The translations under genes were made by a program, and so were the position numbers. DNA of 64,000 nt from Gammaproteobacteria bacterium Gsub (GTDB lineage Bacteria; Pseudomonadota; Gammaproteobacteria; PS1; Pseudothioglobaceae): contig JYIN01000004.1 of the NCBI GenBank assembly GCA_002007405.1, forward strand, positions 1 through 64,000. Reading direction: 5' to 3'. Of the stretch, positions 56,557-64,000 are shown piece after piece. How positions within the stretch are numbered: the stretch's first letter is position 1; every line of letters starts with the position of its first letter. The notes below the pieces were generated by a model, which was given only the letters and a program-made list of their open reading frames with translations, was not told the DNA's origin and ran no database searches.

Positions 56557-57228
56557 ATGTTTTGGCAAGAAGATATCAATAAAGAAGATTTTACCCTCTC
56601 GGATGATGTGCAAGACTGTGTGTTTAGCATACGCTCTAAAATTTTGCCTATTGACCACGCTTATATTTTGTCTCAAGCGTTGTGCAAACATCTGCCCTGG
56701 TTGGTTGAGGTAAATGCCGGCATTCATGATATTAGTGTGGCAGATGGTAATGGCTGGGAACAAGACCATGAATCTGGATTTTATTACCCTTCTAAACGCT
56801 CAAAACTTAGCATTAGAATACCCAAAGAAAAGCTTGAAGCCGTGCAATCATTGGTTGGAAAAACACTTGATTTGGGTAAATATCAAATACAAATTAGCAA
56901 ACAACTAAATTCCAAACTCATGAGCGATATACAAATTCTATTTGCAAAATATGTCGCTTGTGATGTGCAAATGCAGGAGGCGGATTTTTTAAAAACTTGC
57001 CACCGACAATTACAGGCCTTAGGCATTAAGCCTAAAAAAATGATGGCAGGCCTTGAGCGCAATATCAAAACCCCCCACAATGTTATTAATACGCGCTCAC
57101 TTATGGTGGCTGATTTGCAAAAATCTGAATCAATTACCTTACAAAAAAAAGGGATTGGCAAATACCGCTTACTTGGCTGTGGGCTGTTCGTGCCACAAAA
57201 GAGTATTAAAAGTGTTGATGCACTTTAA
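56557..57228 (+). CDS. Orphan Cas6/Cmx6-like RNA endonuclease family protein
   Basis: This 223-residue protein matches from memory the type I-MYXAN Cas6/Cmx6 family: IDHAYILSQALCKHLPWL near residue 35, KLSIRIPKEKLEAVQSLVGK near 90, FLKTCHRQLQALGI near 145, and the Gly-rich end GIGKYRLLGCGLFVPQK. Cas6 proteins cut CRISPR precursor RNA, but no CRISPR array or other cas gene exists in this window, so it may have another RNA target. The ATG at 56557 gives the family's N-terminus; longer in-frame text (from 56461) overlaps rnc. It is divergent from rnc by 49 bases. Confidence 0.68.
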   Translation: MFWQEDINKEDFTLSDDVQDCVFSIRSKILPIDHAYILSQALCKHLPWLVEVNAGIHDISVADGNGWEQDHESGFYYPSKRSKLSIRIPKEKLEAVQSLVGKTLDLGKYQIQISKQLNSKLMSDIQILFAKYVACDVQMQEADFLKTCHRQLQALGIKPKKMMAGLERNIKTPHNVINTRSLMVADLQKSESITLQKKGIGKYRLLGCGLFVPQKSIKSVDAL

Positions 57229-57299
57229 TGTAAAAATCATTTGATTTAAACAAAATTTAAGACTACAATTGACCTATCTATGACCACACTGAATAAATT

Positions 57300-58328
57300 A
57301 TGTCTATTTTATATTTAATTTTTTCTCTGTTATTGTTACCAGTGTTTGCTGAGTCAGCCATCAAACCAGGGGAATTTCTAGGCAGTAAAACAGTTGAATC
57401 GTTACCTAATTGGTTTAAGACCAGTTTTCTAGATTTCTCTGAAGACCTCTCAGAAGCACTTGATGAAAATCGCCATGTAATGATTTATTTCCATCAAAAT
57501 GGTTGCCCTTATTGCGCCAAATTGGTTGAGGATAATTTTCATAACAGTCATATTGTGGATAAATTAAAAAAACACTTTGATGTGATTCAAATCAATATGT
57601 GGGGCAATCGAGAGCTTACCGATTGGCGTGGTAAGGAGCTTGACGAAAAAGAATTTGCCAGTTTTATGCAAGTTCAATTCACCCCAACTTTGGTTTTTTT
57701 AAACTCAAAAGGCGACACTGTGCTCAGGCTAAACGGCTATCAATCAACTAGAAAAATGCATGCGGTGCTTGACTATGTCTCAGGCAAACATTATTTAAAC
57801 AAAAGTTTTGCCAACTACACCATTCGTAACAAACAAAATAAAATTGGCGACCTCAATAAAAACCCCTTATTTGAACCTCCCCCACATGTATTGGTGCGTA
57901 GCAAAACTTTGCCAGCACAAAAATATCTAGCAGTGTTTTTTGAAGAGCCAAATTGTGCAAGTTGCGATACTTTTCACCGTGGTTTAATGCGTTTAGAAGA
58001 AAGTAAAAATCTACTCAAACCAATGCAAGTTGTCCAACTCAACGCTTTGTCAGATGAAGGAATAATAACCCCCTCAGGGGTGCATACAACAGCGGCAAAA
58101 TGGTATGATGCACTTGGTCTTACCGACAAACCTGCCATTGTGTTTTTTGACAAAATAGGGAATGAAATTATCAGAAAGGATGGTTTTTTTAAAGCCTTTC
58201 ATTTTCATAGCATTATGCACTATGTTCTCTCAGGTGCTTATCAAAGGCAGCCAAATTTTCAACGCTATATTGAACATCGTTCAGACGAGCTACGCAAACA
58301 AGGGATTACGGTTGATATTTGGAAATAA
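57300..58328 (+). CDS. Two-domain periplasmic thioredoxin (SoxW-like)
   Basis: The 342-residue protein has a signal peptide (about 1-18) and two thioredoxin-like domains. The first has the redox motif GCPYC near residue 68; the second carries CASC near 222. SoxW-type thioredoxins reduce periplasmic partners in sulfur oxidation, which would suit this organism, but sox genes are not adjacent. It is convergent with thyA, 6 bases apart. Confidence 0.75.
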   Translation: MSILYLIFSLLLLPVFAESAIKPGEFLGSKTVESLPNWFKTSFLDFSEDLSEALDENRHVMIYFHQNGCPYCAKLVEDNFHNSHIVDKLKKHFDVIQINMWGNRELTDWRGKELDEKEFASFMQVQFTPTLVFLNSKGDTVLRLNGYQSTRKMHAVLDYVSGKHYLNKSFANYTIRNKQNKIGDLNKNPLFEPPPHVLVRSKTLPAQKYLAVFFEEPNCASCDTFHRGLMRLEESKNLLKPMQVVQLNALSDEGIITPSGVHTTAAKWYDALGLTDKPAIVFFDKIGNEIIRKDGFFKAFHFHSIMHYVLSGAYQRQPNFQRYIEHRSDELRKQGITVDIWK

Positions 58329-58334
58329 GCGTCT

Positions 58335-59129
58335 TTAAATAGCAACAGGTGCTTTAATCGGGTCGTCAGGGTTATAATTGACAAACTCAAAATCCTTATA
58401 GGTGTAGTCAAAAATGCTCTTAGGTTTATGTGTAATTTTAAGTGATGGTAAGGGTTTTGGGCTACGCGAGAGTTGAGTTTCAATCTGTTTAGTGTGATTA
58501 TTATAAATATGACAATCACCCCCAGACCAAATAAAATCCCCCACTGCTAAATCGCATTGTTGTGCTACCATATGTGTTAGCAGGGCGTAAGAGGCAATAT
58601 TAAACGGCACCCCGAGAAAAATATCAGCACTACGCTGATACAGATGGCAAGATAATTTTTCTGCTGCCACATAAAATTGAAAAAAAGCATGACAAGGTGG
58701 CAATGCCATTTTAGTTAATTCCCCAACATTCCAAGCAGAAACGACAATTCTGCGAGAGTTTGGATTGTGTTTAATCTGTTCAATGGCCTGGGTTATTTGG
58801 TCAATGCTCTCACCTTTAGTATTTTTCCAAGCGCGCCATTGGGCGCCATACACAGGCCCCAAATCGCCATTTTCATCAGCCCATTCATTCCAAATCCGCA
58901 CCCCATTATCACGCAAATATTGGATATTGGTGTTGCCACTTAAAAACCACAATAACTCATGAACCACTGAGGGCAGGTGCAAGCGTTTGGTGGTCAGGAG
59001 TGGAAAACCCATAGATAGATTAAAACGCATTTGATGTCCAAAAATACTGATTGTGCCGGTATTCGTTCTGTCGGTTTTTACCACACCTGTGGTTTTAACC
59101 AAATTAAGCAAATCAAGATATTGTTGCAT
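58335..59129 (-). CDS. thyA: Thymidylate synthase
   Basis: ThyA makes dTMP from dUMP using methylenetetrahydrofolate. The catalytic cysteine is in [13 protein letters not shown] near residue 146; RRIVVSAWN and DCHIYNNH are typical. It is 264 residues long, the usual bacterial size. Its start overlaps the end of lgt by 17 bases. Confidence 0.98.
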   Translation of the reverse strand: MQQYLDLLNLVKTTGVVKTDRTNTGTISIFGHQMRFNLSMGFPLLTTKRLHLPSVVHELLWFLSGNTNIQYLRDNGVRIWNEWADENGDLGPVYGAQWRAWKNTKGESIDQITQAIEQIKHNPNSRRIVVSAWNVGELTKMALPPCHAFFQFYVAAEKLSCHLYQRSADIFLGVPFNIASYALLTHMVAQQCDLAVGDFIWSGGDCHIYNNHTKQIETQLSRSPKPLPSLKITHKPKSIFDYTYKDFEFVNYNPDDPIKAPVAI

Positions 59130-59904
59130 GTTGTTCTCGTTTAGAATAAGCCTTCTTTAACAAAAATAGACCTAATAAAATCATAGGAAAACTCAATAAT
59201 TGCCCCATGGTTAGCCAACCAAATGCTAGATAACCCAATTGTTCATCAGGCAGGCGAATAAACTCAATAATAAACCTAAATAGACCATAAAAAATCAAAA
59301 ACAGTGCTGATACTGACATAGTCGGTGGGGATTTTTTACTAAATATCCAAAGAATAATAAACAAGATTAACCCCTCTAAAAATCCTTCATATAATTGTGA
59401 GGGATAACGACTAACGCCTTCGTCGGAAATCAACATTCCAAATGGAGAGGTCGTTACTTTACCCCAAAGTTCGTTGTTGATAAAATTGCCTAAGCGACCA
59501 AAACCTAAGCCCAGAGGCACTAACGGTGCGACAAAATCCATCGTAGTAAAAAATGTTTTGCGATATTTTCGATTAAATAAAAACATTGCCAGCAATACGC
59601 CCAAAAACCCTCCATGAAAGGACATTCCACCATTTTGAATAGCAAAAATGCTAATTGGATCGTTTAGAAAAAAAGGCAGATTGTAAAATAATACATAACC
59701 CATTCTACCGCCTATCACCGCACCTAATGCACCGAAAAAAACCATATCTTCAATTTGCTTTTTGCTCCAATCAGGGCTTTGTTTGGCACGGTAATTTGCC
59801 AGTAAATAAACCGTTAAAAACGCCAGTAAATACATCAATCCATACCAATGAATTTTAATAAAACCAAAATCAAGTGCGACGGGGTTAATTTGCGGGTATG
59901 TCAT
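59113..59904 (-). CDS. lgt: Prolipoprotein diacylglyceryl transferase
   Basis: Lgt attaches diacylglycerol to lipobox cysteines, a step needed by the lipoproteins at 1-1141, 34715 and 39594. It is an inner-membrane protein of 263 residues with about seven helices and the signature [13 protein letters not shown] near residue 138; [10 protein letters not shown] near 66 is also typical. lgt-thyA order is common in gammaproteobacteria. Confidence 0.97.
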   Translation of the reverse strand: MTYPQINPVALDFGFIKIHWYGLMYLLAFLTVYLLANYRAKQSPDWSKKQIEDMVFFGALGAVIGGRMGYVLFYNLPFFLNDPISIFAIQNGGMSFHGGFLGVLLAMFLFNRKYRKTFFTTMDFVAPLVPLGLGFGRLGNFINNELWGKVTTSPFGMLISDEGVSRYPSQLYEGFLEGLILFIILWIFSKKSPPTMSVSALFLIFYGLFRFIIEFIRLPDEQLGYLAFGWLTMGQLLSFPMILLGLFLLKKAYSKREQHATIS

Positions 59905-59936
59905 TGAAAATTATGATATTTTTTGTAATTATTTAT

Positions 59937-60013
59937 TGGTGCGCTCGAGGTGATTCGAACACCCGACATTTGGCTTCGGAGGCCAATACTCTATCCAGCT
60001 GAGTTACGAGCGC
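59937..60013 (-). tRNA. tRNA-Arg (anticodon CCG)
   Basis: On the minus strand the 77-nt gene has acceptor arms GCGCTCG and CGAGCGC, an encoded CCA, and anticodon arm TTGGC-CTCCGAA-GCCAA, giving CCG, which reads CGG arginine codons. It ends the arsR side of a group and lies 24 bases after the regulator gene. Confidence 0.96.
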
Positions 60014-60037
60014 ATGGTGGGGGAGCACTTAGATACC

Positions 60038-60340
60038 TCAAGAGCAAAAAACAGTTTGCATATTGGCAACCAACTTCAAAATTTTAGTATCTTTAACCTT
60101 GCATAAAATCTTATTACCATCACGCCGAGATTCTATAATGTCTTTGGTTCTAAGAATATCAATATGCTGTGAAATATTAGATTGTGAAGAACCCACTTGT
60201 TTTACGATTTCAAGCACTGGCAATTCTTCATCTTTTAGTGCACATAAAATCTTTAAACGCAATGGATGTGCCATTGCTTTTAAAGCTTTGGTTGCTTTTT
60301 CAATATCTTCTTTTTTTTCTAGCAAAGTGATGCCACTCAT
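60038..60340 (-). CDS. ArsR/SmtB-family transcriptional regulator
   Basis: This 100-residue winged-helix repressor contains ALKAMAHPLRLKILCALKD near residue 20 and the DNA-recognition stretch SSQSNISQHIDILRTKDII near 50. The classical metal-binding CxC of ArsR is absent (only one Cys in CALKDEE and one near the end), so the signal may be redox or reactive sulfur instead. It follows the MlaC-like gene by 31 bases on the same strand. Confidence 0.88.
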   Translation of the reverse strand: MSGITLLEKKEDIEKATKALKAMAHPLRLKILCALKDEELPVLEIVKQVGSSQSNISQHIDILRTKDIIESRRDGNKILCKVKDTKILKLVANMQTVFCS

Positions 60341-60371
60341 TATTAAATCCTCATCTTCGGATAAATTTTAC

Positions 60372-60941
60372 TTAAATCCTGTCTAACATACCATAAATAC
60401 CATGTCTTTTGACTTGAATTAACACCATTTTTTGATAATAGTTAATTAAACTATCATTATTCAAAACAATATCAAAAATCTGCCACTTACCATTTTGACT
60501 TTGGTGGAATAATAAATCAATATAAAAACCAAAGGAATAATAGCCACCCACTTGGAGTCTGACAATAATGTTATTGTTTATGACTGGTCTGGCAGAAATA
60601 AAACGCAAGGTGGTTGAATGAGTTTGACCTAACTTTGTTAATAAGGTGGTAGTGATATTATTTTTTAATTTATTGGAAAAAAATGCAGCTTCATCAGCAC
60701 CGAAATGGGTATTGATGGCTAATAAAACTTCTTTAGCAATATAGTCAAAATCAAACAATGGGGCGATTTCCTTATCAACCAAAAGGCTTGCTGTTTGTGG
60801 CGAATAAGTCGCCATGGTTAATTTGTTAAATTTAACAATAGCTGATTGTATCGCCTGCACTGGGTTTTGGGTTATTGTGTTGGCAAAAGTAACTGGTGTT
60901 AATAGAATAAAAATCAACAAAATTATGCTCAATTTTTTCAT
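60372..60941 (-). CDS. MlaC/Ttg2D-like periplasmic phospholipid carrier
   Basis: It carries phospholipids across the periplasm in Mla-type systems. The 189-residue protein has a signal peptide (MKKLSIILLIFILLTPVTFA) and the family text PLFDFDYIAKEVL; the C-terminal part ends in a helix. GGAGAAAG at 60950-60943 selects ATG 60941 over the overlapping ATG at 60953. Other mla genes are not here. Cotranscription with arsR is likely. Confidence 0.78.
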   Translation of the reverse strand: MKKLSIILLIFILLTPVTFANTITQNPVQAIQSAIVKFNKLTMATYSPQTASLLVDKEIAPLFDFDYIAKEVLLAINTHFGADEAAFFSNKLKNNITTTLLTKLGQTHSTTLRFISARPVINNNIIVRLQVGGYYSFGFYIDLLFHQSQNGKWQIFDIVLNNDSLINYYQKMVLIQVKRHGIYGMLDRI

Positions 60942-61019
60942 TTCTTTCTCCATTATTTAAAAATTTTAAAATAAAACCAAGTAAAATCTAAGAAGAGAAT
61001 TAGATTTATCAGTATTATA

Positions 61020-61054
61020 TTTAAACTTTTTACAACATTTAAACTTTTTACAAC
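61020..61054. repeat. Short direct repeat before ctp
   Basis: TTTAAACTTTTTACAAC occurs at 61020-61036 and 61038-61054, a tandem pair with an 18-bp period, ending 16 bases before the ctp ATG. Confidence 0.9.
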
Positions 61055-61070
61055 TAAACAACATAATATT

Positions 61071-62414
61071 ATGACTTTTTTTAGCTTTCTTAAATATCCA
61101 GTATTTTTTACACTTTTTTATGCGTTTTTTAATTTTTCGCCTGTTTATGCAAAAACCGATACAAAAAAACAAGAAGTCAATAGCTTCTACCAAGATTTGG
61201 AATCATTCACCAAAATATTGGGTAATATTAAACGACTGTATGTTGATGAAACAAACAACACAGAATTGTTTGAAGATGCTATTAAAGGCATGGTTGGCGG
61301 TCTTGACCCACACTCCAGCTACCTAAAACCAAAAGAACAAAAAAAACTACTTGAAAATACTTCAGGTAAATTTGGTGGCTTAGGGATTATGATTAATGCA
61401 AAAGAAGATTTGATTGAAGTGATTTCTCCAATTGACGATACGCCTGCTTATCGTGCTGGAATTCAAGCAGGTGATTTGATTATCAAAATTGGAGATAAGC
61501 CAGTGCGTGGTATGACCTTAGAAGAAGGCGTAGATCTTATGCGTGGCAAGCCCAATACCAAAGTTGAGCTCACTATTTTGCGTAAAAATAAAAAACCTTT
61601 TAAAGTTGATATTACCCGTCAAATTATCACTATTGTTTCTGTCAAAGGTTATTTGTTAGAAAAAGATATGGGTTATATTCGTATTTCTAGTTTTCAAATA
61701 CCAACTGCTAATTTACTCAAACAAACTTTTGATAAATTAACCAAAAAAAATGAACAACCTTTAAAATCGTTAATTCTTGATTTAAGAAATAACCCTGGTG
61801 GTCTTCTCAATGCCGCCATTGATGTGTCAAATTTATTTATTGATGAAAAAGGTTTGGTAGTCTATACCAAGGGTCGTATTCCCAGCTCTAATACCAAATT
61901 TAAAACCGAACTTGGCGACATTATGCACGGCGCACCTATGGTTGTGCTGATTAACGAAGGCTCAGCATCAGCATCAGAAATTGTCTCAGGCGCCTTGCAA
62001 GATCATAAGCGTGCGGTTATTATGGGCAAAACATCATTTGGAAAAGCCTCTGTGCAAACCATCATTGACCTCAAAGATGGTCACGGACTAAAAATTACCA
62101 CTGCCCGTTATTACACGCCATTGGGGCGCTCTATCCAAGCCAAAGGTATTGAGCCGGATATTGTTTTAAAAAATATTGACCTTGAGAATGAAAAAGAAGA
62201 TAACATATTTGGTAGCACTACAGAAAAAGATCTAGAAGGGCATTTGGTAACCGAAGATCTTACCGAATTGTCGCCTAAAGACATTTTAAAATCACAAGAA
62301 AATAAAAAGATTGAAATAGATAAAAAAATCATTGAAAAACTTAAAAAAGACTATTTTGTCCATGAAGCAAGCAACTTACTTAAAGCACTCACCGTCTTAG
62401 AGAAAGGCAAATAG
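61071..62414 (+). CDS. ctpA: C-terminal processing protease (S41)
   Basis: This periplasmic serine protease has 447 residues, an N-terminal hydrophobic signal (FFSFLKYPVFFTLFYAF), a PDZ domain near 95-180 (FGGLGIMINAKEDLIEVISP) and the S41 catalytic core with Ser in EGSASASEIVSGAL and Lys in GKTSFGKASVQ. It trims or degrades periplasmic proteins. No clear ribosome site is visible before the ATG. Confidence 0.93.
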   Translation: MTFFSFLKYPVFFTLFYAFFNFSPVYAKTDTKKQEVNSFYQDLESFTKILGNIKRLYVDETNNTELFEDAIKGMVGGLDPHSSYLKPKEQKKLLENTSGKFGGLGIMINAKEDLIEVISPIDDTPAYRAGIQAGDLIIKIGDKPVRGMTLEEGVDLMRGKPNTKVELTILRKNKKPFKVDITRQIITIVSVKGYLLEKDMGYIRISSFQIPTANLLKQTFDKLTKKNEQPLKSLILDLRNNPGGLLNAAIDVSNLFIDEKGLVVYTKGRIPSSNTKFKTELGDIMHGAPMVVLINEGSASASEIVSGALQDHKRAVIMGKTSFGKASVQTIIDLKDGHGLKITTARYYTPLGRSIQAKGIEPDIVLKNIDLENEKEDNIFGSTTEKDLEGHLVTEDLTELSPKDILKSQENKKIEIDKKIIEKLKKDYFVHEASNLLKALTVLEKGK

Positions 62415-62433
62415 AGGCAAACCTTAAATAAAT

Positions 62434-63198
62434 ATGGCAATCATTCTCTCAGTTGCAAATCAAAAAGGTGGGGTCGGCAAAACCACCACATCTGTTAATT
62501 TAAGTGCTGCCCTAAGAAGTATTAAAAAACGCGTCCTACTCATTGATATTGACCCTCAAGGCAATGCAACTATGGGCTGCGGGATTGATAAATACAATTT
62601 AGAAAACTCGGTTTGTGAATTATTATTAGACGAATGTAGCATCAGTGCAGCAACTGTGCATGCGCCGAATGTTGAGGTAGATGTCTTGCCCTCTAACACC
62701 AACCTAATTGCCGCTGAAGTGCAGCTGCTTAATCGTGAAGATTCCGAATACAAATTAAAGGCGGCAATCTCTAAAATTACCAACCAATACGATTATATTG
62801 TTATTGATTGCCCACCTTCGCTAAATATGCTCACCATCAATGCCTTCACTGCCTCAAGTGGGATTATTATCCCAATGCAATGTGAGTATTATGCCTTAGA
62901 AGGGCTGAGTGCGTTGATGCAAACTATCGAAAAAATCCAGTCCACCACCAATCCTAATTTAGAAATTACTGGACTTATTCGCACCATGTTTGATAACCGA
63001 AACAATCTATCCAATGAAGTATCTATCCAACTGCTTAAATATTTTTCTCACAAAGTTTTTAAAACCATTATTCCTAGAAATGTAAAATTAGCAGAAGCCC
63101 CTAGTTTTGGGCAAGCGGCGATTAACTATGCTAGGGCATCTAAAGGGGCAATTTCATACATTTCTTTAGCCAGTGAAGTGCTGAGAAAAACCCAATAA
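62434..63198 (+). CDS. parA: Chromosome partitioning ATPase ParA (Soj)
   Basis: ParA drives separation of replicated origins with ParB and parS. The deviant Walker A KGGVGKTTTSVNL near residue 11 and the DIDPQG and IDCPPSLNMLT motifs are intact. It is 254 residues long. It is 19 bases after ctp and 15 before parB. parA-parB often lies near the replication origin. Confidence 0.96.
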   Translation: MAIILSVANQKGGVGKTTTSVNLSAALRSIKKRVLLIDIDPQGNATMGCGIDKYNLENSVCELLLDECSISAATVHAPNVEVDVLPSNTNLIAAEVQLLNREDSEYKLKAAISKITNQYDYIVIDCPPSLNMLTINAFTASSGIIIPMQCEYYALEGLSALMQTIEKIQSTTNPNLEITGLIRTMFDNRNNLSNEVSIQLLKYFSHKVFKTIIPRNVKLAEAPSFGQAAINYARASKGAISYISLASEVLRKTQ

Positions 63199-63213
63199 AT
63201 CAAGGTCTTAAAC

Positions 63214-64000
63214 ATGGCAAAAACCTCAAAACTCGGTCGCGGATTGGATGTGTTGTTAAGGCAAGTATCTGCCACAGATGAGTCATCCAATTCTCAGAAC
63301 AATCTACAGATGTTGAGCATTGACAGTTTGCAACGCGGTAAGTTTCAGCCTAGAGACGATATTGATTCCCACACCCTTAACGATCTTGCTAATTCAATCA
63401 TCTCACAAGGTGTTATTCAACCCTTAGTTGCACGCAAAATTGGGTTTGAGAAATATGAAATTATCGCTGGTGAGAGGCGTTGGCGTGCTTCTAAAATTGC
63501 TGGGCTTAATAAGGTGCCAGTTATTGTTCGTGAAATTAACGACCAGTTGGCATTAGCGGTTAGTCTCATTGAGAATATCCAACGCGAATCACTCACCCCG
63601 CTTGAAGAAGCAAAAGCATTACAACAACTGGTTGAAGACTTCCAAATGACCCATGAGAAAATCTCCCATGTGGTGGGTCGATCGCGCTCAACGGTTAGCA
63701 ATCTAATCCGCTTATTGCAACTCAACCACTCCGTCAAACAACTACTCAGCCGTGGTAAATTAGAAATGGGTCATGCGCGTGCACTACTATCCTTGCCAGA
63801 AGATCTGCAATTAGAGGCTGCCAATCAGGTTGTGAAAAAATCTTTATCAGTTCGTCAAATCGAGGACTTAGTTAAAAAAATGCTAAATCCAAAACCCAAA
63901 AAACCCACTCTAAACATTAGCCCAAAAATTGCAAAATTAGCCAACTTTTTACAGCAAAAATTAAACGCCAAAACCGAAATCAAAACCAGCGGCGAAAAAG
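63214..64000 (+). CDS. parB: Chromosome partitioning protein ParB (partial)
   Basis: ParB binds parS sites and spreads as a CTP-dependent clamp. The start MAKTSKLGRGLDVLL and the ParB/Srx domain (GVIQPLVARKIG, GERRWRASKIAG, NIQRESLTPLEEA) are visible, followed by a helix-turn-helix (VVGRSRSTVSNLIRLLQL) and GHARALL. The C-terminus is cut by the window end; about 262 codons are seen. Confidence 0.95.
   Translation, partial: MAKTSKLGRGLDVLLRQVSATDESSNSQNNLQMLSIDSLQRGKFQPRDDIDSHTLNDLANSIISQGVIQPLVARKIGFEKYEIIAGERRWRASKIAGLNKVPVIVREINDQLALAVSLIENIQRESLTPLEEAKALQQLVEDFQMTHEKISHVVGRSRSTVSNLIRLLQLNHSVKQLLSRGKLEMGHARALLSLPEDLQLEAANQVVKKSLSVRQIEDLVKKMLNPKPKKPTLNISPKIAKLANFLQQKLNAKTEIKTSGEK

Overview
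The window is AT-rich bacterial chromosome from a gammaproteobacterial sulfur oxidiser. The order dsrABEFHCMKLJOPNR (positions 1414-13811) is the oxidative (reverse) dissimilatory sulfite reductase cluster. Together with the AT-rich housekeeping genes, the compact overlapping operons and the gene decay, it points to the SUP05/Thioglobus/mussel-symbiont group of thioautotrophs. That placement is inference from gene content; no rRNA is present to test it.

Layout: (1) 1-1141, the N-terminal part of an Ig-like surface lipoprotein, cut by the window edge. (2) 1325-13811, the Dsr cluster: sulfite reductase DsrAB, sulfur carriers DsrEFH and DsrC, membrane complex DsrMKJOP, flavoprotein DsrL, siroheme amidase DsrN and maturation factor DsrR. 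(3) 13794-18550, tsaE, a Ca2+/Na+ exchanger, hemD and a molybdopterin group (moaA, moaD, mog) headed by a truncated moaC remnant. (4) 18884-28827, metH, two unrecognised genes, then trpF and trpB separated by a restriction-modification module and a decayed IS30 transposase. The restriction-modification module looks like an integron gene cassette: an attC-like hairpin follows the nuclease stop codon and a second attC-like end lies just upstream of the methylase. (5) 28925-34161, tRNA-Leu, serB, ccmF-ccmI and dapE. (6) 34256-36250, a Cro/C1-type regulator divergent from a lipoprotein gene. (7) 36337-45228, trmD, two separate glnK-amtB nitrogen modules, dapA-bamC-NAD ligase and an outer-membrane protein. 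The second glnK is preceded by promoter-like boxes and two strong hairpin terminators. (8) 45254-45548, 14-bp tandem repeats and an IS1595-type transposase relic. (9) 45604-64000, housekeeping genes (gltD, rplS, ffh, lepA, bcp-ubiG, rnc-era-recO-pdxJ-acpS, thyA-lgt, tRNA-Arg, ctp, parAB), a SoxW-like thioredoxin and an orphan Cas6-like RNase gene without any CRISPR array.

How the parts work together: intracellular sulfur is relayed by DsrEFH to DsrC and oxidised by DsrAB, with electrons passing to DsrL and the DsrMKJOP membrane complex. CcmF/CcmI and the CcsA-like protein serve cytochrome c assembly, which DsrJ needs. Nitrogen comes in as ammonium through two PII-controlled channels and feeds glutamate synthase (gltD). 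The most unusual items are the cassette-like restriction-modification unit, the glnK leader and the orphan Cas6-like gene.
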